Numbered from the stretch's first letter, positions 29,131 through 37,667 are shown. The stretch is 64,000 nt of DNA from Psychrobacillus glaciei (GCF_008973485.1 NZ_CP031223.1:3297501-3361500); one strand, 5' to 3'. Numbers and translations: made by a program. Notes: generated by a model not told the origin, from the sequence alone.

Positions 29131-29220
29131 TACTTCAACTAAACTGCGGAGTTAGTTCAAGTGAAATATTTCAAAATATTTAGATTCATTTAAACACAAA
29201 AATTACTAACTTCCTTCAAA
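29131..29220. repeat. Accessory-array inverted-repeat element R3
   Basis: ACTTCAACTAAACTGCGGAG followed directly by GTTAGTTCAAG, and at the far end ACTAACTTCCTTCAA; same terminal sequences as R1 and R2 with a different core. Confidence 0.6.
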
Positions 29221-29574
29221 AAATAAGTCTGTAATATCCAAATCATAACAGTTTTGGCATTTGTTATAATGACGCCACATAAATTTATGCGGTCTTCAAT
29301 TTGTGTGCGTATTTATGTGTTAATTAGTTTGTCAAACCGATTTAAACCTTGATATAACAATAAGAATGGAGACGCCAATTGTGCCCCTATTAGGTAGTTA
29401 TTTAATGTTCTCCCCCCTTAAATCGAACCCGTTACCAAAAGTATTTTGTCTTTCTATTGCATAGTTGATTGGAACAATAGGCGGTGCCTGCAGCTGAAAC
29501 CAACCTGTTCATGGTAAGAGTTTTTTTGCTTGTCCTTTAAGAAATTACTACTTTTCACTTCAACTTGTAATTTT
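29221..29574. other. Intergenic, no gene recognised
   Basis: About 350 bp of non-coding DNA; I see no conserved signal apart from a short GC-rich patch near 29482-29500. Confidence 0.5.
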
Positions 29575-30047
29575 TTATTTCCTCTCCATTATCCCCAAAT
29601 TTAAATAATGAGTGGAACCTGGAAAAGTACAATTGTCTATAAAGCCAAATACATTGTAAAACTTAGCAGCTTGCTCGGTTTCAGTATGTAGTACTATAAT
29701 TTCAAAATAATTCTTTGCATCAGAAATTATTTCATTTAGCAATAATGATCCTACAGCTCTTCTGCGATATTCTTTCGCAACATAAAACCTTCTCAGTCTA
29801 CCAACTTTTTGATTATCAGAAAAGGGATCTATATTAAGTCCACCAACGGCTATTAGTACACCACGGTCTGTATAAACTCTGTATAAAGCTTCGCCTAGTT
29901 TATCAAAAAAATTTGTCCCATCTTCATAATCATTGACTAGCCTTTCTAGAAAATGAAACCTATCTTGCTTTCTTCAACTAGATGAACTAACTCGGCAAAC
30001 ATTAAATTCTGTATTTTTTTCACTTTAAACTCTTCTATTTTATTCAT
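29575..30047 (-). pseudogene. GNAT acetyltransferase broken by a frameshift
   Basis: Read from ATG 30047 the protein starts MNKIEEFKVKKIQNLMFAEL and stops at 29946 after SKIGFIF. Shifting frame near 29955 restores HFLERLVNDYEDGTNFFDKL..., VGRLRRFYVAKEYRRRAVGS (acetyl-CoA loop), VLHTETEQAAKFYNVFGF and a stop at 29575. Together this is a complete ~155-aa GNAT, so a one-base indel (or sequencing error) splits it. No strong ribosome site sits at the expected distance; AAGGAG is about 18 bp upstream. Confidence 0.75.
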
Positions 30048-30242
30048 CACAAAAAATATATTCTCCTTCAATAATTTTCCTTTTAGTAAATCGATTACGG
30101 TATACCACCTGAATATCAAAAACGAGAGAAGATTTACAATTGTTGTTGGTAGTGAGTAAAGAGAATCCAACTGGCTATTAAAGATAAGATAAAAATCCAA
30201 TTGATATGTTCATTTTAATATCTCCTGTATCACTAATAGCTT

Positions 30243-30650
30243 TTAAATTGTAAATTCACACAAAAAACGTTCGACACCTGGATATTTTTCACCCAAATTA
30301 GTTATTTCAAATCCATTTTTTTTATAAAACTCTACTGCTCCGTTATCTGTTTCAGCTTTTATAGAACATAATGAATGTTTATTACAAACAAATTTAATCA
30401 TTTGACTTCCAATGTTATTTCCTCTTTCATTCGGAGAGACTGCAATATGCTTTATTTCACATCTGTCTGAACTAATAAATGCAATACCAATACAACCAAC
30501 CGTACGACCATGTGACTCAAAAACATACAATTTGAGTTCAGAAGATTGTATGTATTTTTCATACTCCAGGTCAACTCTATCTTCAGAAGTAGCATAAGAC
30601 AAAAGCTCTCTTATCTTTGGATGAATTGTTCTAGAGCTAATTTTTTTCAT
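30243..30650 (-). CDS. GNAT family N-acetyltransferase
   Basis: 135 aa from the ATG at 30650 (GGAAGTGG upstream). Core motif CEIKHIAVSPNERGNNIGSQMIKFV with the acetyl-CoA loop, then CSIKAETDNGAVEFYKKNGFEI. It resembles YjcF/YitI-type small acetyltransferases; substrate unknown. Member of the minus-strand accessory array. Confidence 0.85.
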   Translation of the reverse strand: MKKISSRTIHPKIRELLSYATSEDRVDLEYEKYIQSSELKLYVFESHGRTVGCIGIAFISSDRCEIKHIAVSPNERGNNIGSQMIKFVCNKHSLCSIKAETDNGAVEFYKKNGFEITNLGEKYPGVERFLCEFTI

Positions 30651-30751
30651 ATGTTCCACTTCCAACATCTTTTAATTTTCCGTTTTTCAAGTAAATCAAA
30701 AAATTCTGGATAAAAAAACACTTTCCTTCTTTATATATTTGATAGCTTGTA

Positions 30752-30934
30752 TTAAAGAAAGGTTTTATTTTTTGCTTTTTTTAACAATTGGAATGAAACA
30801 ATAAAATTCCTAATATAGAATCCTATTAAGCATACTAATAATAACGGCCATTTTATTTCTCCAATTACAAATGAAAGCAATACAAATAGTATTAAAGAGC
30901 CAATTATGCTAATAAAATAATCGTTTAACTTGAT
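30752..30934 (-). CDS. Possible 60-aa membrane protein lacking a normal start codon
   Basis: The frame IKLNDYFISIIGSLILFVLLS... continues with a second hydrophobic stretch and ends KKAKNKTFL. GAGGTGG lies at ideal distance before codon ATC at 30934, directly after an in-frame TAG; ATG to ATC mutation of the start is the simplest reading, making this a decayed gene unless ATC is used. Two TM segments; family unknown. Directly downstream of the broken membrane-protein paralogue. Confidence 0.4.
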   Translation of the reverse strand: MKLNDYFISIIGSLILFVLLSFVIGEIKWPLLLVCLIGFYIRNFIVSFQLLKKAKNKTFL

Positions 30935-30958
30935 CTATTCCACCTCATTCTTTTAGCT

Positions 30959-31396
30959 TTAACTCACTTCATTTTCTCTTCCCAACATTCCAACCATTAG
31001 TGTTATTCCTGCCACAATTGATGGAATCCGTAGAGAGTTTATTTTCATCATCCAGAATGGAATAGGCACGGAAAAACTATTCAGGTCTGATGTAGTACTT
31101 TGAACAATCGTATCAATAACTGGACTATAACAAGCAACAATAAAACATGGTATAGTCACACACAATATTAAAGACCAGTTCCATCTAACTGACCAAAATT
31201 TGATGAAAAGGAAAGAAATATAAATTTCAAATATAAAAGTTGCAATGGCATTGAACCAAAGCATAGGAAGCATATAAAACGTAGTTGAAACATGGTTTTT
31301 CACCTTAAGCTCCACATCATAGCTGATAAGTACTAATACAATTAACCCAACAACCCATAATAATTTCCAAACATATGGTGTTCAGTTTTCACCCAT
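30959..31396 (-). pseudogene. Paralogue of the 24328 membrane protein, interrupted by a nonsense codon
   Basis: With ATG 31396 (AAGGAGGAT upstream) the frame reads M-G-E-N, TGA, then TPYVWKLLWVVGLIVLVLIS and on to GITLMVGMLGRENEVS. The intact paralogue has TGG (Trp5) where this copy has TGA. A shorter GTG start at 31315 would lose the first TM helix. The protein is otherwise uninterrupted, so inactivation looks recent. Confidence 0.8.
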
Positions 31397-31496
31397 TCAA
31401 TATCCTCCTTTTCCTATAAAACTCTTACGATTATCATATATATAACTGGATACATTTGTATACCCGATAACGCTAAATATTCAGTTTTTAAAGTAA

Positions 31497-31556
31497 AAAG
31501 CACTACTGTTTCAGCTGTATGCTCTTGGAAAGAGGTACATGAACCAGTAGTACTTT
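31497..31556 (-). terminator. Terminator after MFS transporter
   Basis: 12-bp stem AAAGTACTACTG/CAGTAGTGCTTT (one G-U) with a long loop, then TTTTTA on the minus strand. Confidence 0.65.
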
Positions 31557-31563
31557 CTAAACT

Positions 31564-32748
31564 TTAAAATAAAGGCGTTATTCGTTTCTTTTGCGGATTG
31601 GCAAAAAAGATAATACAGGAAAGCGTTCCTAGTAGAAGTGCAACTAATACTAAAAAGCTAACCCCTTCGAAAAGTTGGATAAATAAACCTCCCAAAAATG
31701 GTCCTGAAAGACTTCCAATACTAAAAGAAATTCCACATATTAAGTTTCCAGTTGGTAGAAGAACCTTTGGTGTTAAGTCAGCCATATAAGAAATCCCTAG
31801 TGAGAAAGTCGATCCAACAAACATTCCTGCGATGAAAAATAAAATCCCTATCGTTAAAGCAGATGTTTCAAAAAAGCTTGCAGTTCCAAAGGTAATAGCT
31901 CCCAAGCCGAGCATTAGTATAAGTACTTTTCGTCTTCCAATTTTATCGCTTAATACACCAAGAGGTAATTGCGAGACCACCCCGCCCATTGAAAATGCCG
32001 CTAATATGTAGGATAAACTGGTTACTTCAATCGCATTACGAAGTGCATAAACTGGATAAATGGCATTTAACGATGATTCCAAAAATCCATAGCAAAATGG
32101 TGGTATAAATGCTACCCATGCAATTGCGAAAGTTGCCCCAAATCGTTTCCAAGTTCCTTCGTAGGCAGGAGAACTTTTAAATATCTCTGGTTTTTCATTC
32201 TTAACGAAGAAAATGAGTAACCATGCTCCTAAACAAAGAAGGCTTGAAACGATAAATGGCAATCCTTGAAAAATATTGACAAGTTGAACAAACAAAGGCC
32301 CCACGGCAAAACCAACTCCAAAAGAAAGGCCATATATAGCAATATTTCTTCCTAAACGATGCCCGGGAGAAAAACTCGTGATCCATGTTTGTGTCGAGAA
32401 ATGAAGAGCATGATCTCCTATTCCAATTAATAACCTTAAAATAAACCAAAATGCGACACTTTTCCAAATAGGAAAGAGCATTAACGATGTAATTACAATA
32501 AGCCCGCCTATCATAATAATTGGCTTATACCCAAACTTTCGAAGTGGCGGCTCAATAAATGGTGATATTAATAATGTTCCGATATAAAGACCTGTTGCAC
32601 TTAACCCGTTTAGCGCAGCACTTACTCCATCTTGCTCAAATATAACGGATATAAGCGGTAATAACATTCCTTGTGAAAACCCTGAAATCGATACAATCGT
32701 AACGAGTATCCAAAACCTTTTTCTTTCGACTACTGTAAATTGCTGCAT
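31564..32748 (-). CDS. MFS transporter, probable drug/metabolite exporter (YfkF-like)
   Basis: 394 aa, twelve predicted TM helices. MFS motif A appears after TM2 as weak (EPPLRKFGYKP) and after TM8 as GVLSDKIGRRKV; central loop at ~190-215. The nearest remembered relative is B. subtilis YfkF, an uncharacterised exporter, consistent with yfkH- and yfkK-type genes further right. ATG at 32748 follows AAGAGGTA. Its 5' region holds a promoter, a 9-codon leader with a strong ribosome site and a terminator, suggesting attenuation control. Confidence 0.85.
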   Translation of the reverse strand: MQQFTVVERKRFWILVTIVSISGFSQGMLLPLISVIFEQDGVSAALNGLSATGLYIGTLLISPFIEPPLRKFGYKPIIMIGGLIVITSLMLFPIWKSVAFWFILRLLIGIGDHALHFSTQTWITSFSPGHRLGRNIAIYGLSFGVGFAVGPLFVQLVNIFQGLPFIVSSLLCLGAWLLIFFVKNEKPEIFKSSPAYEGTWKRFGATFAIAWVAFIPPFCYGFLESSLNAIYPVYALRNAIEVTSLSYILAAFSMGGVVSQLPLGVLSDKIGRRKVLILMLGLGAITFGTASFFETSALTIGILFFIAGMFVGSTFSLGISYMADLTPKVLLPTGNLICGISFSIGSLSGPFLGGLFIQLFEGVSFLVLVALLLGTLSCIIFFANPQKKRITPLF

Positions 32749-32833
32749 ACATTACCTCTTTAATATGTTCAAAGTTGTTCTAATCAGTAGTGTATCAGAC
32801 AATACCTTCGTTTTAAATAAAAAACTGGTCAAG

Positions 32834-32876
32834 AAAAGGCCCAGTCGGTATCTGCAATAGATTGACTGAGCCTTTT
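32834..32876 (-). terminator. Terminator/attenuator in the MFS leader
   Basis: 13-bp stem (32864-32876 with 32834-32846, one G-U), 17-nt loop, tail TTTTCTT on the minus strand. Sits between a promoter at 33019-33047 and the MFS start at 32748 with no gene other than the leader upstream. The loop hexamer CUAUUG is complementary to CAAUAG at the leader stop codon. Confidence 0.65.
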
Positions 32877-32956
32877 ACATATAACTAGTATCCTTTTGAG
32901 TACTCATAATTGCATTTGCGGCTTTATTGCCGGTGAAATGTCTGAACCCCCTCCTT

Positions 32957-32986
32957 CTATTGGTTGAATGGTTTTCGACTATTCAC
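32957..32986 (-). CDS. Putative 9-codon leader peptide (MNSRKPFNQ)
   Basis: GTG start at 32986 with an excellent site AGGGAGG six bases upstream, then nine codons and TAG, followed at once by AAGGAGGGGG. Position between promoter and terminator ahead of an exporter resembles leader peptides of ribosome-sensing attenuators of antibiotic-resistance genes. Translation is unproven. Confidence 0.45.
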   Translation of the reverse strand: MNSRKPFNQ

Positions 32987-33018
32987 TACGGCCTCCCTTC
33001 TATGTATGCCTTATAGAT

Positions 33019-33047
33019 ACTTTAGCACAAAAACTGATAAGTGTAAA
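33019..33047 (-). promoter_or_regulatory. Predicted sigma-A promoter of the MFS leader
   Basis: Minus strand TTTACA (33042-33047), 17-bp spacer, TAAAGT (33019-33024). Confidence 0.5.
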
Positions 33048-33143
33048 TATTCAAAACAGATAAATTATTAAAATAACTCTTTATACCTATCTTTTTTTTA
33101 GGTTTTCCTTTATTCTATACTTACGAAAAGGTGGTGTTATTCT

Positions 33144-33329
33144 GTGGGCAAACAAATTTCAAATCCAGAACAACAAGTATCTTATTTAAAAGATCGACTG
33201 CAAATGTTTTTAGAAGTCTTAGATTCAATTGAACCTGAAACGACTGAACTTGAAGATATTGACCGTCTTATTCAAATGATGGATGACTTAGAGTTAAAAA
33301 TGGAGCAGTTTAAAAATAATAAAGAATAG
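33144..33329 (+). CDS. SE1561 family small protein
   Basis: 61 aa, acidic and helical: NPEQQVSYLKDRLQMFLEV followed by DSIEPETTELEDIDRLIQMMDDLELKMEQF. This pattern is that of the SE1561 family found across Bacillales, function unknown. GTG start at 33144 with AAGGTGG upstream. Monocistronic with a strong terminator. Confidence 0.8.
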   Translation: MGKQISNPEQQVSYLKDRLQMFLEVLDSIEPETTELEDIDRLIQMMDDLELKMEQFKNNKE

Positions 33330-33338
33330 CTTTTAGCT

Positions 33339-33378
33339 AAAAGAAGTCCGGAATAATCTAATTCCGGACTTCTTTTTC
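33339..33378 (+). terminator. Terminator after SE1561-type gene
   Basis: 16-bp perfect stem AAAAGAAGTCCGGAAT/ATTCCGGACTTCTTTT with T-tail. Confidence 0.9.
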
Positions 33379-33411
33379 ATTGTTTAGAGGTAAGAATTAC
33401 TTTTAGGTGTG

Positions 33412-33821
33412 GTTGCACTGGCTATAGGGGCATATACAACACCTTTAGGGGCACATAGCACGTCGTTAAAGCCGGATAAGAAATTTAGGAGCAGATAGCA
33501 TTGGCTTTAGGGGCATATACAACACCTTTAGGAGCACATAGCACGTCGTTGAAGGCGGATAATAAATTTAGGAGCAGATGCACTGGCTCTAGGGGCAGAT
33601 ACAACACCTTTAGGAGCACATAGCACGTCGTTAGGGGAGGATAAAAAATTTAGGAGCGGATGCATTGGCACTAGGGGCATATACAACACCTTTAGGAGCA
33701 CATAGCACGTAGTTAAAGGCGGATAAGAAATTTAGGAGCGGATGCATTGGCTCTAGGGGCATATACAACACCTTTAGGAGAACATAGCACGACGTTAAGG
33801 GAGGATAAAAAATTTATGCTT
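33412..33821. repeat. Tandem array of an 82-bp unit, about five copies
   Basis: The landmark CATATACAACACC (or its variant) occurs at 33431, 33514, 33596, 33678 and 33760: spacings 83, 82, 82, 82 bp. Each unit divides into four 20-21-bp subunits resembling TAGGGGCATA...: TAGGGGCATATACAACACCT, TAGGAGCACATAGCACGTCG, TAAAGGCGGATAAGAAAT, TAGGAGCGGATGCATTGGC. Stops interrupt every frame across the array. Fills most of the 612-bp gap between the SE1561-type gene and fumarase. Not a CRISPR: there are no unique spacers. Confidence 0.85.
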
Positions 33822-33941
33822 GGATCCCATTAGGATAGCCCGACGTTAGCAACGGTTAAACGAGCTGCTCTTTTTTTAAAGCTAAGAAAATAGTATACTT
33901 GTAAATGTTTATTACTTACATACCCAAAGGAGCGTTTCACC

Positions 33942-35471
33942 ATGCAAATGGAACAATTAGAAAAAAGTATTTATGACTTAATTACGGAAACATCTACGAA
34001 CTTGCCAAAGGATGTACGTCGCGCTATAAAAAAAGCGAAAGCATCTGAAAATGCCGGTACTCGTGCGGCTATGAGTTTAGAAACAATAACGAACAATATT
34101 CAAATGGCAGATGATAAAGTCTCGCCTATTTGCCAAGATACAGGGTTACCTACGTTCAAAATTAAAACACCAATAGGCGTAAACCAATTAGAAATTAAAG
34201 CTGCGATTAAACGTGCCATCGTGTCTGCTACGAAAGATGCAAAACTTCGACCTAACTCGGTTGATTCATTAACTGGTGCGAACAGTGGAGATAACCTAGG
34301 TGAAGGTATCCCTGTCATGAAATTCGAACAATGGGAAAAAGACTATATTGAAATGAAGCTTATCTTAAAAGGTGGCGGTTGTGAAAACAAAAACATTCAA
34401 TATAGTTTACCAACGGAACTAGAAGGTTTAGGACGCGCTGGTCGTGACTTAGATGGTATCCGTAAATGTATTTTACATTCTGTATACCAAGCACAAGGAC
34501 AAGGATGTTCTGCAGGTTTTATAGGAGTTGGCATTGGAGGAGATCGTTCTTCCGGGTATGACCTTGCAAAAGAACAATTATTCCGTCATGTAGAAGATAC
34601 AAATCCAAACCCAGACCTTGCAAAATTAGAAGAGTATATTGTAGAAAAAGCAAACACATTAGGAATTGGTACAATGGGATTCGGCGGAGAAGCAACGTTA
34701 CTAGGTTGTAAAATTGGCGTGATGCACCGTATTCCTGCAAGCTTTTACGTATCTGTAGCTTATAACTGTTGGGCTTACCGTCGTATGGCGATCAATATAA
34801 ATCCAACTACAGGTGAAGTCATCGAATGGCATTACCAAGAAGGAGAAAAAATCGAATTTAAAGATGATACAACAGAAGAAGCTCCTAAAAAAGTTGTCGA
34901 ACTTCAAGCACCTATTACAGAAGAACAAATTCGTGCTCTACAAGTGGGAGATGTTGTTTCCATCACTGGTCGCATGTACACCGGGCGCGATGCAATTCAC
35001 CATCACTTAATGAGTCATGATGCACCTGTTGACTTAAATGGACAAATCATTTATCACTGTGGTCCAGTTATGCAAAAAGACGATGAGGGAATTTGGCATG
35101 TACGTGCAGCTGGTCCAACTACTTCTATTCGTGAAGAGCCGTACCAAGGCGATATTATGAAAAAGTTCGGCATTCGTGCGGTTATTGGTAAAGGTGGCAT
35201 GGGTCCTAAAACACTTGCAGCACTTTCCGAGCACGGCGGCGTGTACTTGAACGCAATCGGTGGAGCAGCCCAATACTATGCTGACTGCATTAAAGGTGTA
35301 GAAGGCGTCGACTTAATGGAGTTTGGTATTCCAGAAGCAATGTGGCATTTACGTGTAGAGAACTTCACAGCTGTAGTAACGATGGACTCACACGGCAATA
35401 GCTTACATGCAGATGTAGACAAATCTTCATTAGAAAAATTATCTATGTATAAAGAGCGTGTTTTTAACTAA
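33942..35471 (+). CDS. fumA: Class I fumarate hydratase (Fe-S)
   Basis: 509-aa single-chain class I fumarase (alpha and beta parts fused), reversible hydration of fumarate to malate in the TCA cycle. Fe-S ligands probably C64 (PICQDTG), C189 (GQGCSAGF) and C256 (ATLLGCKIG); KGGGCENKN and the C-terminal-domain signatures GRMYTGRDAIHHHL and GKGGMGP are present. ATG at 33942 follows AAAGGAG. The cluster type is oxygen-labile, which makes the PerR-controlled metal exporter next door notable. Class II FumC is the commoner Bacillus enzyme; whether one also exists cannot be seen here. Confidence 0.93.
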   Translation: MQMEQLEKSIYDLITETSTNLPKDVRRAIKKAKASENAGTRAAMSLETITNNIQMADDKVSPICQDTGLPTFKIKTPIGVNQLEIKAAIKRAIVSATKDAKLRPNSVDSLTGANSGDNLGEGIPVMKFEQWEKDYIEMKLILKGGGCENKNIQYSLPTELEGLGRAGRDLDGIRKCILHSVYQAQGQGCSAGFIGVGIGGDRSSGYDLAKEQLFRHVEDTNPNPDLAKLEEYIVEKANTLGIGTMGFGGEATLLGCKIGVMHRIPASFYVSVAYNCWAYRRMAININPTTGEVIEWHYQEGEKIEFKDDTTEEAPKKVVELQAPITEEQIRALQVGDVVSITGRMYTGRDAIHHHLMSHDAPVDLNGQIIYHCGPVMQKDDEGIWHVRAAGPTTSIREEPYQGDIMKKFGIRAVIGKGGMGPKTLAALSEHGGVYLNAIGGAAQYYADCIKGVEGVDLMEFGIPEAMWHLRVENFTAVVTMDSHGNSLHADVDKSSLEKLSMYKERVFN

Positions 35472-35479
35472 TTATTTTA

Positions 35480-35516
35480 TTGACTTTAAATTACACCTAA
35501 ATTATAATTATTATAA
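35480..35516 (+). promoter_or_regulatory. pfeT promoter with embedded PerR box
   Basis: TTGACT (35480-35485), 17-bp spacer, TATAAT (35503-35508). The -10 lies inside TTATAATTATTATAA (35502-35516), a 15/15 match to the PerR consensus, so PerR binding would block RNA polymerase. A hairpin (35533-35562) follows in the leader and could also serve as the fumarase terminator only if transcripts run past the promoter. Confidence 0.88.
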
Positions 35517-35615
35517 AGTAGTAATGAATACAAAAATGGATTTCCTCCTGGGAATCCATTTTCGTCATTTTAGAAGCTTATTAAGACTGAAATTCATTAT
35601 CAAGGGGGTATTTAC

Positions 35616-37526
35616 ATGTCAACTATTCAGGAAACAAATGAGAAACAACCTCATTTCAAATCTTTTATCTCACATATCGAACTGATAGCCGCTCTTTTCT
35701 CAGGAGTATTAATTCTCATTGCTTGGTGGTTTGGGCGAACAGATCAGGAAACTGCTTCTATTATTTTTTTTATACTTGCATTCGTCATAGGAGGATTTGC
35801 AAAAGCAAAAGAGGGTATTCAATCAACGATTGAAGATAGAGCACTAAATGTGGAAATGCTTATGATTTTAGCAGCAGTTGGTTCTGCAATCATTGGTTAT
35901 TGGACAGAAGGCGCCATATTAATTTTCATTTTCGGTGTTAGCGGTGCACTTGAAACATATACGATGAACAAAAGTAAAAAGGAAATATCTTCGCTTATGG
36001 AACTTCAACCAGAAGAAGCTTGGCGGTTAAATAGGGATGATTCCACTACTCGCGTTTCTGTAAATGAACTCGTAATAGGGGATCTTTTAGTTGTAAAACC
36101 TGGAGAAAGAATACCTGCAGACGGAATCGTCAAAAGTGGTTCTACTGCAATTGATGAAGCTGCAATTAGCGGAGAATCCATTCCTGTATCCAAACAAGTC
36201 AATGGCGAATTGTTTGCTGGAACTGTGAACCTAAGCGGTGCTATTACAATGGAAATGACAAAAGCAAATGAAGACTCCCTTTTTCATAAAATTATTCAAC
36301 TTGTTCAAACTGCTCAAGATGAGAAATCTCCAGCACAGCAATTTATCGAAAAATTTGAAGGCAGCTATGTAAAAGTAGTTCTTGTAGCGGTAGGTTTCAT
36401 GATGTTCCTTCCACATTTTGCACTTGATTGGGACTGGAAAACAACGTTCTACCGTGCCATGGTTTTATTGGTTGTTGCTTCTCCTTGTGCACTTGTGGCA
36501 GCTATTATGCCGGCAACACTTGCGGCTATATCGAATGGAGCAAAAAGCGGTGTCTTATTTAAAGGTGGCATGCATTTAGAAAATGTTAGTGAAATGAAAG
36601 CAATTGCACTCGATAAAACAGGAACACTTACTAAAGGAAAACCGCTAGTAACAGAGTTTTTTGTCCGGGAAGATTTAAATAGAATTGCAACATTAACTAT
36701 GCTTGCTACAATTGAAGCACAGTCGAACCATCCGCTTGCTCAAGCAATAACTACCTATGCGAAGTCGGAAGGAATTGGTCAATTACCACTTATTCATATT
36801 GAAGATAAACCTGGTTTTGGTTTGCAAGCAATCATGGAAGAACAAACTATACTAGTTGGAAAACCAGAATTTGTAAATGAAATAGATGCTTTTGCTTTTC
36901 AAAATGGTGTCGCAGCTTCACTTGCTGGAGAAGGAAAAACAGTTATTTTTATGCGCGATGAAAAAGGAATTGCAGCAGCAGTTGCTTTAAAAGATACAGT
37001 TCGTAAAGAAGCAAAAGAAGCGATTAAACTTTTGCAATCATTAGGTATAAAAACCGTTATGCTTACCGGTGATAATGAAAAAACGGCTAAAGTTATTGCT
37101 AAAGAAGCGGGGATAGATCAATACTTTGCAGAATGTTTACCTGAAACAAAAGTACAGCATTTAAAAGAACTTTTAGTAGAACATAGATTTGTAGGAATGG
37201 TTGGGGATGGTATAAATGATGCCCCTGCTCTAGCGACGGCAACAACTGGAATTGCAATGGGAGAAGGTACAGACGTAGCATTAGAAACTGCTGATGTGAT
37301 ACTTATGAAAAATGATTTATCTAAAATCGCTTATGCCGTGAAGATGTCACGTAAGATGCGCCGTATTGTAAAACAAAATATTGTACTTTCTGTTTCTGTT
37401 ATTGCAGTGCTAATCATTTCAAACTTCCTTCAAGTAGTCGATCTACCATTAGGAGTCATCGGACATGAAGGAAGCACAATTTTAGTTATTCTCAATGGTC
37501 TCAGAATGCTAAATAGAAATATATAA
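35616..37526 (+). CDS. pfeT: P1B-4 type heavy-metal ATPase, PfeT/ZosA-like (Fe(II) efflux)
   Basis: 636 aa, matching B. subtilis PfeT (formerly ZosA). Membrane motif SPC at 289-291 instead of CPC and HEGST at 617-621 define the P1B-4 group; phosphorylation site D333 in DKTGTLT, actuator SGES (185-188), GDGINDAPAL hinge. No N-terminal CxxC metal-binding domain. The B. subtilis enzyme exports ferrous iron during peroxide stress under PerR; the perfect PerR box here supports the same role. ATG at 35616 follows AGGGGG. Monocistronic, with a terminator at 37594. Confidence 0.9.
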   Translation: MSTIQETNEKQPHFKSFISHIELIAALFSGVLILIAWWFGRTDQETASIIFFILAFVIGGFAKAKEGIQSTIEDRALNVEMLMILAAVGSAIIGYWTEGAILIFIFGVSGALETYTMNKSKKEISSLMELQPEEAWRLNRDDSTTRVSVNELVIGDLLVVKPGERIPADGIVKSGSTAIDEAAISGESIPVSKQVNGELFAGTVNLSGAITMEMTKANEDSLFHKIIQLVQTAQDEKSPAQQFIEKFEGSYVKVVLVAVGFMMFLPHFALDWDWKTTFYRAMVLLVVASPCALVAAIMPATLAAISNGAKSGVLFKGGMHLENVSEMKAIALDKTGTLTKGKPLVTEFFVREDLNRIATLTMLATIEAQSNHPLAQAITTYAKSEGIGQLPLIHIEDKPGFGLQAIMEEQTILVGKPEFVNEIDAFAFQNGVAASLAGEGKTVIFMRDEKGIAAAVALKDTVRKEAKEAIKLLQSLGIKTVMLTGDNEKTAKVIAKEAGIDQYFAECLPETKVQHLKELLVEHRFVGMVGDGINDAPALATATTGIAMGEGTDVALETADVILMKNDLSKIAYAVKMSRKMRRIVKQNIVLSVSVIAVLIISNFLQVVDLPLGVIGHEGSTILVILNGLRMLNRNI

Positions 37527-37593
37527 AAGCAGAGGGGCTTAGAAATAATCCGTTCAGTTGATTGGTACTAAATTCAAATTAAAGTACAAAAAA

Positions 37594-37625
37594 CCGCTAA
37601 TTCGCATATGAATTAGCGGTCTTTA
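37594..37625 (+). terminator. Terminator after pfeT
   Basis: 10-bp perfect stem CCGCTAATTC/GAATTAGCGG, tail TCTTTAAA. Confidence 0.75.
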
Positions 37626-37667
37626 AAATACCTATACAACAATCAAATTGAGACACGCATTACACGA

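Noticed and set aside
30669-30750. Possible tRNA or other RNA gene in AT-rich gaps
   Set aside because: No cloverleaf, T-loop GTTCRAAT pattern or other RNA signature was found here or in any other gap examined.
33412-33821. CRISPR array
   Set aside because: Units are contiguous 82-bp tandem repeats; there are no short identical repeats separated by unique spacers and no cas genes.
35533-35562. Hairpin as a regulatory element of pfeT
   Set aside because: Arms AAAATGGATT/AATCCATTTT form a modest hairpin with a broken T-run; it could equally be a leftover fumarase terminator, so no separate claim is made.
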